Below, piece by piece: positions 1-7,120 of a stretch of DNA of 52,048 nucleotides. The stretch is from the NCBI GenBank assembly GCA_025965975.1, contig JAOPVX010000020.1, positions 123,362 to 175,409 on the forward strand, written 5' to 3'. The notes beneath the pieces were generated by a model, which worked only from the letters and a program-made list of their open reading frames with translations, was not told where the DNA came from and ran no database searches. The DNA is from Mycobacterium sp. (GTDB lineage: Bacteria > Actinomycetota > Actinomycetes > Mycobacteriales > Mycobacteriaceae). The number at the start of each line of letters is the position of its first letter. The stretch's first letter is position 1. The translations under genes and the position numbers were made by a program.

Positions 1-1378
1 GCCCGGGATGCCCTGCGGCGATCGCCCGCTCGGCCAGCGCGTCGACCTCATCGAACTGGCCCATCCGCGCCGAGCTCAGCGCCGCGGCGGCCGCCGCCCA
101 TCCCACCGCGGTGTCGTCGGCCGCGGGCGAAGCCAGCACCTGGTCGGCGATCTGCTTGGCGCGGCTTGGGCTGCCCGCGTTCATCGCGAACGTCGCCGAC
201 AGCGCGTCGAGCGTGGTTTGGGCGGCCGGGGTGGATACCCTGCCGCGCGTCGCGCGCAGGAACGCGGTCGCCCGCTCCGGTTCGCTCAGCATCCAGAACT
301 GGTTGGCCGCGCGCGGCAGCGCCCACGCCATCAGCTCGGTCTCGGACAGCGTCGACGGATCCACCTCGGCCAGCACGGCATCGGCCTCCCGGCCACGGCC
401 CTGCCACGCCAGCGCATAGGCCAGGGTCAGCCGCGTCGCAAGGTCCGGCGACCGATCGACCGCGGCCCGACCCAATCGGTCGCTGAGTTCGAGGTCGCCA
501 AGCCGCAGCGACTCCTCGGCCGCCGCTGCCAGGTCGGCCACCGGCTGCGGGCTGTCACTGTCAAGGGAAAGCACCGCGAGCCGTAGCCGGTCCACCACGC
601 CGCGGGGCCGCGAGGCGACCAACCGATCCACCAGCTCAGTGCGCAGCCGGCGCAGCTCGCGTACACCAAGCGCGTCACGGACCGCGTCGACGAACAGCGG
701 GTGTGCCGGACGGACACGGTCCTCGTCGATGACGATGGCGCCTGCGGCTTCGGCAGCGGTGACGGCGTCACGCCCCGCCAGCGCCGACACGTCGGGGAGC
801 GACAGCGGATCCTCGACGGCCAGATACTCCAGCACCCAATGGCAAGGACCCGGCAGCGCCGCGACGAACTCCTCGACCAGCGTGGCTTGCCTGCTGTCGT
901 CGTGGCCGGGCGGCGCGACGTCGATCCGCGCCAGCAGGTCGTCCCGCCACAGCGCCGAAATCTCTTCGGCCACTGGCCCGTTCGGCGCGACCGTGACGAT
1001 CAGCTTCGCCGCGCCACTGACCGCCAATTGGTAGACCAGCGCCGCGGACAGCTTGTCCAGCAGATGCGCATCGTCGACGATCAGCAGCCTGCCGTCGCCA
1101 AGCGACTCCCGCGCGGCGCGCAGCACGGCCGCCGTCTTACCCGTGCCGGGCACTTCGATCAGGTGGCTGAAGGCCGAGAACGGAACCGCGGGCGTCGTCC
1201 CAGACACCCAGTCGACGCGACCGAACCGCGAAGCCAACCGGTCAGCCGCCGTGCGTGCCAGCCACGTCTTGCCGACACCAGCGGAACCGATCAGCACTGC
1301 CCCGGCCCGCTCGCGGACGCCCGTTTCGAGGAGTTCCAGTGCCGGTTCGTGCGGCGCAGTCACCCACTCAACAGGCAC
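1..1378 (-). CDS. AAA/LuxR-type ATPase, Rv1204c-like (partial)
   Basis: Partial gene read on the minus strand; it runs off the left edge of the window, so only about 459 N-terminal residues are visible. A Walker A motif (GSAGVGKT, about residues 31-38) and a Walker B-like stretch (LLIVDDAH) show a P-loop NTPase. The rest is a Leu/Ala-rich helical region resembling the TPR-like sensor part of MalT/LuxR-type ATPases. No DNA-binding domain can be seen, because the C-terminus is outside the window. The GTG start is fixed by an in-frame TAG three codons upstream. A TAGACT hexamer six bases before the GTG suggests leaderless transcription. It is divergent from the LOG gene with a 28-bp gap. Gene order matches Rv1204c of M. 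tuberculosis. Family placement is an inference from motifs and synteny. Confidence 0.8.
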   Translation of the reverse strand, partial: MPVEWVTAPHEPALELLETGVRERAGAVLIGSAGVGKTWLARTAADRLASRFGRVDWVSGTTPAVPFSAFSHLIEVPGTGKTAAVLRAARESLGDGRLLIVDDAHLLDKLSAALVYQLAVSGAAKLIVTVAPNGPVAEEISALWRDDLLARIDVAPPGHDDSRQATLVEEFVAALPGPCHWVLEYLAVEDPLSLPDVSALAGRDAVTAAEAAGAIVIDEDRVRPAHPLFVDAVRDALGVRELRRLRTELVDRLVASRPRGVVDRLRLAVLSLDSDSPQPVADLAAAAEESLRLGDLELSDRLGRAAVDRSPDLATRLTLAYALAWQGRGREADAVLAEVDPSTLSETELMAWALPRAANQFWMLSEPERATAFLRATRGRVSTPAAQTTLDALSATFAMNAGSPSRAKQIADQVLASPAADDTAVGWAAAAAALSSARMGQFDEVDALAERAIAAGHPG

Positions 1379-1406
1379 CGCCGGAGTCTATGGCTAGGTT
1401 GTCGGT
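1379..1406. promoter_or_regulatory. Compact divergent leaderless promoter pair
   Basis: The 28-bp gap between two divergent GTG starts holds TAGACT on the minus strand (plus positions 1385-1390), 6 nt from the GTG at 1378. It also holds TAGGTT on the plus strand (1395-1400), 6 nt from the GTG at 1407. TANNNT at about -12 to -7 is the usual mycobacterial -10, so both starts would lie at or next to +1. Each promoter's upstream part must lie inside the opposite gene. Confidence 0.6.
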
Positions 1407-1976
1407 GTGTCCCCAAAAACCGGCCGCGAGTGGGCCGTCTGCGTCTACTGCGCGTCCGGGCCCGCCCATCCCGAACTGCTGACGCTGGCCAGCCAGGTCG
1501 GGGAAGCGATCGCCGAGCGCGGCTGGACGCTGGTGTCCGGCGGCGGCAACGTCTCGGCCATGGGCGCGCTGGCCACCGGCGCAAGGGCCCGCGGCGGGCG
1601 CACCGTCGGCGTGATCCCCAAGGCGCTGATACACCGCGAACTAGCCGACACCGACGCCGCCGAGCTGATCGTCACCGACACCATGCGCGAGCGTAAGCAG
1701 GTGATGGAAGACCGCGCTGATGCGTTCATAGCGCTGCCCGGTGGCATCGGCACCCTCGAGGAGTTCTTCGAAGCCTGGACAGCGGGCTATTTGGGGATGC
1801 ATGACAAGCCGGTGGTGATGCTCGACCCGATCGGTCACTACGACGGGCTGCTGGCCTGGCTACACGGGCTGGTCGACAGCGGTTATGTCGCCAAGGGTGC
1901 GCTGGACCGGTTGGTCGTGGTCGGCGACGTCGAAGCGGCGATGGCGGTGTGCGCGCCAAGTGACAGTGGTCACTAG
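1407..1976 (+). CDS. LOG family cytokinin phosphoribohydrolase (Rv1205-like)
   Basis: A 189-residue Rossmann-fold protein of the LOG/TIGR00730 family. It carries the family motif LPGGIGTLEEFFE about two-thirds along and a preceding SGGGN glycine loop near residue 45. Family members remove ribose 5'-phosphate from cytokinin nucleotides. The M. tuberculosis homologue Rv1205 has been linked to cytokinin production and proteasome-related nitric-oxide sensitivity. The length is normal for the family. The GTG start is chosen because a TAGGTT -10 lies 6 nt upstream and the divergent gene begins just before it. fadD6 follows 39 bp downstream, and a TAGGGT overlapping this gene's stop codon may be a separate promoter for it. 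Confidence 0.9.
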   Translation: MSPKTGREWAVCVYCASGPAHPELLTLASQVGEAIAERGWTLVSGGGNVSAMGALATGARARGGRTVGVIPKALIHRELADTDAAELIVTDTMRERKQVMEDRADAFIALPGGIGTLEEFFEAWTAGYLGMHDKPVVMLDPIGHYDGLLAWLHGLVDSGYVAKGALDRLVVVGDVEAAMAVCAPSDSGH

Positions 1977-2015
1977 GGTATTTCGCAAATACGCACATCG
2001 GAGGGGACACACCGG

Positions 2016-3794
2016 ATGACCGACGAGAAATCTGGGACCCGCAGCAGCATCGGGCTGCTCGACATCGCCACCCATGTACCGGGTCTGCTGATGGATGCGC
2101 CGGCCATCCTGCGCGGTGTGATCACCGGATTCGGGGCCCGCCCTTCGGCCAAGACCTCCATCGGCAAGGTGTTTCAGGAGCGTGCGGCCCACTACGCCGA
2201 CAACGTGTTCATCAAGTTCGGCGACGAGCAGATCACCTACCGCAAGGCCAACCAGACGGTCAACCGCTACGCAGCCGTGCTGGCCGCCCGCGGCGTCGGG
2301 CACGGCGACGTCGTCGGCGTCATGCTGCGCAACTCGCCAGAGTCTGTGCTGCTCATGCTGGCCACGGTCAAGTGCGGCGCGATCGCAGGGATGCTGAACT
2401 ACCACCAGCGGGGCGACGTGCTCAAGCACAGCCTCGGGCTGCTCGGTGCCAAGGCCGTCGTCGCCGACACCGACCTGATCGAGCCGATCAACGAAAGCGG
2501 CGCCGACACCACCGGGCTGATGACCGTCGATGAATTGCGACAGCTCGCGGCCACCGCGCCCACCCGCGACCCTGCCACCACAGCGGCGGTGCTGGCCAAG
2601 GACAAGGCGTTCTACATCTTCACCTCGGGCACCACGGGCATGCCAAAGGCCAGCGTGATGACGCACTACCGATGGCTGCGGGCGCTGGCCGGCTTCGGCG
2701 GCCTCGGCATGCGGTTGAGCAGCAACGACACCCTTTACTGCTGCCTGCCGCTGTACCACAACAACGCTTTGACGGTGGCGCTGTCGTCGGTGCTGAACTC
2801 GGGGGCGGCGCTGGCGCTTGGCAAGTCGTTCTCGGCCTCGAAGTTCTGGGACGAGGTCATCCGCTACGACGCCACCGCGTTCATCTACATCGGCGAGATC
2901 TGCGCGTACCTGCTCAACCAGCCGCCAAAGCCGACCGACCGTCAGCACAAGGTCCGGGTGATCGGCGGCAACGGCCTGCGCCCGGCGATCTGGGACGAGT
3001 TCATCGAGCGGTTCGGCATCGAGCGGGTCTGTGAGTTCTACGCGGCCAGCGAAGGCAACACCGCGTTCGTCAACATTCTCAACATCGACAAGACGACGGG
3101 CCTCTGCCCGACGCCCGTCGCGTTCGTCCACTACGACCCCGACACCGGCGAGCCGTTGCGCGGCGACGACGGCCGGGCGCGCAAGGTGCGCAACGGCGAG
3201 CCAGGGCTGCTGCTGTCCAAGGTAAGCAACTTCCAGCCGTTCGACGGCTACACCGACGGGAAGGCCAGCGAAAAGAAGTTGGTGCGCAACGTTTTTCGTG
3301 ACGGCGACGTCTGGTTCAACACCGGCGACCTGATGCGCTCACAGGGCTTCGGGCACGCGGCGTTCACCGACCGGCTCGGCGACACCTTCCGGTGGAAGGG
3401 CGAAAACGTCGCCACCACCGAGGTCGAGGCGGCGTTGTCCACCGACCCGCAGATCGAGGAGGCCACGGTGTTCGGCGTCGAGGTGCCCGGCACCGGCGGG
3501 CGCGCCGGCATGGCCGCGATTCAGCTCAAGAAGGGCGAGGAGTTCGACGGCCAGGCGCTGGCGAAGGCGGCCTACGAGCGACTGCCCGGCTATGCCGTGC
3601 CGCTGTTCGTCCGCGTCGTCGGGGAGCTGGCGCACACGACGACGTTCAAGAGCCAGAAGGTCGATCTGCGCAAGGAGGGCTACGGCCGCGACGTCAAGGA
3701 CGCGATATACGTGCTGGCCGGACGCGACGAGGGCTATGTGCCGTTCTACGACGCGTACCCCGACGAGGTGAAGAACGGCAAGCGGCCCAAATAG
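2016..3794 (+). CDS. fadD6: Long-chain acyl-CoA synthetase FadD6
   Basis: A 592-residue AMP-forming acyl-CoA synthetase of the FATP-like branch. It would activate long or very-long-chain fatty acids to acyl-CoA through an acyl-adenylate. The P-loop-like AMP motif FTSGTTGMPKASVMTH lies at about residues 205-220, and the A8 region has TGDLMRSQGFGHAAFTDRLGDTFRWKGENVAT in mid C-terminus (shown as its key residues TGD, DRLGD and KGENV). Length and order match Rv1206. A good Shine-Dalgarno (GGAGGGG) precedes the ATG. The likely -10 TAGGGT (1974-1979) overlaps the LOG stop codon and would give a leader of about 30 nt. Confidence 0.93.
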   Translation: MTDEKSGTRSSIGLLDIATHVPGLLMDAPAILRGVITGFGARPSAKTSIGKVFQERAAHYADNVFIKFGDEQITYRKANQTVNRYAAVLAARGVGHGDVVGVMLRNSPESVLLMLATVKCGAIAGMLNYHQRGDVLKHSLGLLGAKAVVADTDLIEPINESGADTTGLMTVDELRQLAATAPTRDPATTAAVLAKDKAFYIFTSGTTGMPKASVMTHYRWLRALAGFGGLGMRLSSNDTLYCCLPLYHNNALTVALSSVLNSGAALALGKSFSASKFWDEVIRYDATAFIYIGEICAYLLNQPPKPTDRQHKVRVIGGNGLRPAIWDEFIERFGIERVCEFYAASEGNTAFVNILNIDKTTGLCPTPVAFVHYDPDTGEPLRGDDGRARKVRNGEPGLLLSKVSNFQPFDGYTDGKASEKKLVRNVFRDGDVWFNTGDLMRSQGFGHAAFTDRLGDTFRWKGENVATTEVEAALSTDPQIEEATVFGVEVPGTGGRAGMAAIQLKKGEEFDGQALAKAAYERLPGYAVPLFVRVVGELAHTTTFKSQKVDLRKEGYGRDVKDAIYVLAGRDEGYVPFYDAYPDEVKNGKRPK

Positions 3795-3824
3795 CCCGCC
3801 GAGTGCACGGTTGTTGTACGCAAA

Positions 3825-3860
3825 CGTCGAGTAGACCCGCGAATACGGGTCCGCTCGACG
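3825..3860 (+). terminator. Strong two-part hairpin between fadD6 and folP2
   Basis: Outer arms CGTCGAG/CTCGACG (7 bp) and inner arms GACCCG/CGGGTC (6 bp) are separated by a symmetrical 2-nt bulge and close on a 6-nt loop, CGAATA. No U-tract follows. It may be a fadD6 terminator or a structured leader of folP2. The 13 bp of perfect pairing are read directly from the sequence. Confidence 0.55.
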
Positions 3861-3872
3861 CCACCAGGCACT

Positions 3873-4757
3873 ATGGAGGGCGTGTTGTCGACCTTCTGCG
3901 GCCGCCCGGTGGCCGGCGATCGCGCCTTGATCATGGCGATCGTGAACCGGACACCGGACTCGTTCTACGACCGCGGCGCCACCTTCACCGATGAAGCCGC
4001 GAAGGCGGCGGCCCACCGGGTGATCGAAGAGGGTGGCGACGTCGTCGACGTCGGTGGTGTCAAGGCAGGGCCGGGCGACTCGGTCGGCGTCGACGAGGAG
4101 ATCGCCCGCGTCGTGCCGTTCATCGAATGGCTGCGCGACACCTTCCCCGACCAGCTGATCAGCGTCGACACCTGGCGCTCGGCGGTGGCCAAGCAAGCCT
4201 GCGCGGCCGGCGCCGACGTGATCAACGACACCTGGAGCGGCGCCGACCCTGGCCTGGCCGAGGTCGCCGCCGAGTTCGGGGCCGGCCTGGTGTGCTCGCA
4301 CACCGGCGGCGCGACGCCGCGGACACGACCATTCCGGGTCAATTACGGCACCTCAGAGCGCGGCGTCGTCGACGACGTGATCGCAGAGGTGACCGCCGCC
4401 GCCGAGCGCGCGGTGGCCGTCGGGGTGGCCCGTGACGCGGTGTTAATTGATCCGACGCACGATTTCGGCAAAAACACTTATCACGGTCTTAGTTTGTTGC
4501 GCCACGTAAAAGACCTTGTAAACACTGGATGGCCCGTCCTGATGGCACTCAGCAACAAAGACTTCGTCGGGGAAACTCTCGGTGTGGGTCTGACCGAACG
4601 CCTGGAAGGCACCCTGGCGGCGACGGCCATCGCCGCCGCGAACGGCGCCGCCATGTTCCGCGTGCATGAGGTGGGTCCCACGCGACGCGTGCTGGAAATG
4701 GTCGCGTCGATCCAGGGCGTGCGTCCGCCGACGCGCACGGTGAGGGGACTGGCATGA
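3873..4757 (+). CDS. folP2: Dihydropteroate synthase-like protein FolP2
   Basis: Up to 294 residues of the pterin-binding TIM-barrel family. The start of the fold is plain (GDRALIMAIVNRTPDSFYDRG), as are the DVVDVGG and SVDTWRS segments typical of dihydropteroate synthase. It is the second mycobacterial paralogue (Rv1207 position). The M. tuberculosis FolP2 is reported to lack normal synthase activity, so folate synthesis should not be assumed. The start is uncertain: the ATG at 3873, GTG at 3882 or TTG at 3885 are all possible, and the GGAGGG lies within the first codons of the longest version. The stop overlaps the gpgS ATG, implying coupled translation. Codons at about 4443-4530 are unusually A/T-ending (TTA, ATT, AAA, GTA, CTT), unlike the rest of the gene. 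Confidence 0.88.
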   Translation: MEGVLSTFCGRPVAGDRALIMAIVNRTPDSFYDRGATFTDEAAKAAAHRVIEEGGDVVDVGGVKAGPGDSVGVDEEIARVVPFIEWLRDTFPDQLISVDTWRSAVAKQACAAGADVINDTWSGADPGLAEVAAEFGAGLVCSHTGGATPRTRPFRVNYGTSERGVVDDVIAEVTAAAERAVAVGVARDAVLIDPTHDFGKNTYHGLSLLRHVKDLVNTGWPVLMALSNKDFVGETLGVGLTERLEGTLAATAIAAANGAAMFRVHEVGPTRRVLEMVASIQGVRPPTRTVRGLA

Positions 4758-5698
4758 CATTGACACCTGAGCTGCCCGGCACGGACGTCGTCACCGGGAG
4801 ATGGCTGACCGACCACAGCTGGAATCGGCCGTCGTGGACGGTTGGGGAACTGGAAACCGCAAAGGGATCCCGCACAATCTCGGTGGTGCTGCCCGCGCTG
4901 AACGAGGAAGAAACCGTCGGAAGCGTCGTCGAGACCATCACGCCGCTGCTGGGCGGGCTGGTCGACGAGCTGATCGTGCTGGACAGCGGCTCCACCGACG
5001 ACACCGAGATCCGCGCGCTCGCGGCGGGTGCCCGAGTGATCAGCCGCGAGGTCGCGCTGCCCGAGGTCGAGCCGCAGCCAGGCAAGGGCGAGGTGCTGTG
5101 GCGGTCGCTGGCCGCGACCACGGGCGACATCGTCGTGTTCGTCGACTCCGACCTGATCGACCCGGATCCGATGTTCGTGCCCAAGCTGGTCGGCCCGCTG
5201 CTGACCACAGATGGCGTGCACCTGGTCAAGGGCTTTTACCGGCGGCCGCTGAAGATTAGCGGCAGCGAGGACGCCAACGGCGGTGGTCGGGTCACCGAGC
5301 TGGTCGCGCGACCGCTGCTCGCGTCGCTCCGGCCCGAACTGAGCTGCCTGATGCAGCCGCTTGGCGGCGAATACGCAGGCACCCGCGAGCTGCTGACGTC
5401 GGTGCCGTTTGCGCCGGGCTACGGCGTGGAGATCGGGCTGTTGATCGACACCTACGACCGGCTGGGCCTTGACGCCATCGCCCAGGTGAACCTCGGCGTG
5501 CGCACGCACCGCAACCGGCCGCTGACCGAACTCGCGTCGATGAGCCGCCAGGTCATCGCCACCCTGTTGTCGCGCTGCGGCGTTCCGGACTCAGGGGTCG
5601 CGCTGACGCAGTTCTTCGCCGACGGCGACGACTACACGCCGCGCACCTCCGAGGTGTCGCTGGCCGACCGCCCGCCGATGATTACGCTGCGCGGATAG
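4754..5698 (+). CDS. gpgS: Glucosyl-3-phosphoglycerate synthase GpgS
   Basis: A 314-residue GT-A fold glycosyltransferase (GT81). It transfers glucose from an NDP-glucose to 3-phosphoglycerate, the first step of 6-O-methylglucose lipopolysaccharide synthesis. Visible features are the nucleotide-binding start TISVVLPALNEEE (about residue 41), LDSGSTDDT, and the metal-binding DSD at residues 131-133. The C-terminal half has LVKGFYRRP and PFAPGYGVEIGLLID, as in Rv1208. Its ATG overlaps the folP2 TGA (ATGA). The 314-residue length is close to the usual 320-330 for mycobacterial GpgS. Confidence 0.95.
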   Translation: MTLTPELPGTDVVTGRWLTDHSWNRPSWTVGELETAKGSRTISVVLPALNEEETVGSVVETITPLLGGLVDELIVLDSGSTDDTEIRALAAGARVISREVALPEVEPQPGKGEVLWRSLAATTGDIVVFVDSDLIDPDPMFVPKLVGPLLTTDGVHLVKGFYRRPLKISGSEDANGGGRVTELVARPLLASLRPELSCLMQPLGGEYAGTRELLTSVPFAPGYGVEIGLLIDTYDRLGLDAIAQVNLGVRTHRNRPLTELASMSRQVIATLLSRCGVPDSGVALTQFFADGDDYTPRTSEVSLADRPPMITLRG

Positions 5699-5797
5699 CG
5701 CTTCTGCCCAGCGCACGGTTGTTTGCGCGCCGACGCGCGACTCTCCTGCATCAACCGCGCATTCGACGTGTCGCACTCATCGGGCAGTATCGAGGGC

Positions 5798-6196
5798 GTG
5801 ACCTTGGTTCTGCTGTACCTGGTAGTGCTGATTCTGGTGGCCGTCGTGCTGTTCGGGCTAGGCAGCGCGTTGTTCGGCCGAGGCGAGCCGTTGCCGCCGC
5901 TGCCGCGTGCCACTACCGCCACCGTATTGCCGGCCTCCGGCGTCACCGGTGCCGACGTCGATGGGGTCAAGTTCACCCAGACGCTGCGCGGCTACAAGAC
6001 CAGCGAGGTGGACTGGGTGCTCGACCGGCTGGGCCAGGAGCTCGACCAGCTGCGCGGCCAGCTCGCCGCGGTGCGCGCGGCCCACGGCATCGGCGACGAC
6101 ACGGAGGACGCCGACGAGCCGGTCGAAGGTGGTGCTCACGCGCTGCCCACCGACTGGGGGAACCATCCGCTTGCGGAGGACGAGGGCGACTCGTGA
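5798..6196 (+). CDS. DivIVA-domain membrane protein (Rv1209-like)
   Basis: A 132-residue protein with one N-terminal transmembrane helix (about residues 2-25, very Leu/Val-rich). A proline-containing linker follows, then a short DivIVA-type segment, FTQTLRGYKTSEVDWVLDRL, which then becomes coiled coil (GQELDQLRGQLAAVR). DivIVA-type modules recognise curved membrane or polar scaffold proteins, so a role in cell-envelope positioning is plausible but inferred. The GTG at 5798 is chosen because it begins the membrane helix, matches Rv1209 and has CGAGGG upstream. A further upstream in-frame start at 5723 lies in probable untranslated sequence. The last codons overlap the tag gene start (GTGA). 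Confidence 0.85.
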   Translation: MTLVLLYLVVLILVAVVLFGLGSALFGRGEPLPPLPRATTATVLPASGVTGADVDGVKFTQTLRGYKTSEVDWVLDRLGQELDQLRGQLAAVRAAHGIGDDTEDADEPVEGGAHALPTDWGNHPLAEDEGDS

Positions 6197-6849
6197 CGGT
6201 CGACGACGACGGCCGCACCCGCTGTGGTTGGATCGACCAAACACATTTGGCCCCTGCTGATTTCATCCTCTACCGCGACTACCACGACACCGAGTGGGGG
6301 CAGCCGCTGAGGGAATCCGCTGCCCTGTTCGAGCGGGTCAGCCTTGAGGCGTTCCAGAGTGGCCTGTCGTGGCTGATCATCCTGCGCAAGCGGGAGAACT
6401 TCCGCCGCGCGTTCCACGGGTTCGATGTCGAACGCATCGCCCGCTACACCAAACGCGACATCGACCGGTTGATGGCCGACACCGGGATCGTGCGCAACCG
6501 CGCGAAGGTCGAGGCCACCATCGGCAACGCGCGTGCCGCTAACGACCTCGATGTCGACCTGGGTGAGTTGCTGTGGTCGTTCGCGCCACCTGGAAGACTT
6601 CAGCGGCCACGGCCCGCCGACCTCTCCCAGGTTCCCGCGGTGAGCCCCGAATCGACCGCGATGGCCAAGGAATTGAAGCGCCGCGGCTTCCGATTCGTCG
6701 GACCGACGACGGCCTACGCGTTGATGCAGGCCACCGGAATGGTCGACGACCACACCGCGGATTGCTGGGTTGCGCCGGTCGCTGAGCCGCCGTCACGGCG
6801 GCTACAGCCGGGTCTTTGCACACCGAACGCCGCGGATAGGGAACAATAG
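6193..6849 (+). CDS. tag: DNA-3-methyladenine glycosylase I
   Basis: A 218-residue Tag-family base-excision repair enzyme that removes 3-methyladenine from alkylated DNA. The fold is clear from TRCGWIDQTH near the start, YRDYHDTEWGQPL, FERVSLEAFQSGLSWLIILRKRENFRRAF (key residues FQSGLSW and KRENF) and GFRFVGPTT. The zinc ligands known from E. coli Tag have counterparts: the early RCGW Cys, the His in YHDTEWG, and the final HTADC pair. The GTG overlaps the preceding stop, so the two genes are translationally coupled. The gene sits at the Rv1210 (tagA) position. The C-terminal tail after the last zinc ligand is somewhat long and basic. Confidence 0.92.
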   Translation: MTVDDDGRTRCGWIDQTHLAPADFILYRDYHDTEWGQPLRESAALFERVSLEAFQSGLSWLIILRKRENFRRAFHGFDVERIARYTKRDIDRLMADTGIVRNRAKVEATIGNARAANDLDVDLGELLWSFAPPGRLQRPRPADLSQVPAVSPESTAMAKELKRRGFRFVGPTTAYALMQATGMVDDHTADCWVAPVAEPPSRRLQPGLCTPNAADREQ

Positions 6850-6903
6850 GGGTACATCCGTACGCCCGCCGACGCCGGCTGGCTCATGTGGAGGGAGCAC
6901 TCG

Positions 6904-7071
6904 ATGGCGGCGATGAAGCCCCGGACCGGCGACGGTCCACTGGAAGCAACCAAGGAGGGGCGCGGCATCGTGATGCGGGTACCACTGGAAGGCGGCGGGC
7001 GACTCGTCGTCGAACTCACCCCCGAAGAGGCGGCCGCCCTCGGCGACGAACTCAAGGGCGTCACCACCTAG
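6904..7071 (+). CDS. DUF3117 small protein (Rv1211-like)
   Basis: A 55-residue protein beginning MAAMKPRTGDGPLEATKEGR and continuing with a VMRVPLEGGGRLVVELTPEE segment, nearly identical to the conserved actinobacterial DUF3117. Function is unknown. It is a very short, very conserved protein with no visible catalytic motif, probably one small beta-rich domain. The start at 6904 is preferred over 6886 because GGAGGG lies between the two ATGs, and translation from the second matches family proteins. It stands alone between tag and a hairpin that separates it from convergent glgM. Confidence 0.88.
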   Translation: MAAMKPRTGDGPLEATKEGRGIVMRVPLEGGGRLVVELTPEEAAALGDELKGVTT

Positions 7072-7077
7072 CCCTGT

Positions 7078-7116
7078 CGGCGTGATGGGTTGCGGTCAGC
7101 GCAACTGTTCACGCCG
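7078..7116. terminator. Bidirectional hairpin between convergent DUF3117 gene and glgM
   Basis: The outer arms CGGCGTGA/TCACGCCG (8 bp) and inner arms GTTGCG/CGCAAC (6 bp) share one centre at 7097. The hairpin sits 7 nt after one stop codon and 5 nt from the other, so it can fold in both transcripts. There is no U-tract, which is common for mycobacterial terminators. Confidence 0.6.
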
Positions 7117-7120
7117 AAAT

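Noticed and set aside
1860-3131. Long minus-strand open frame opposite fadD6.
   Set aside because: It is a high-GC shadow of fadD6, with Val/Arg/Gly-rich sequence lacking any fold signature.
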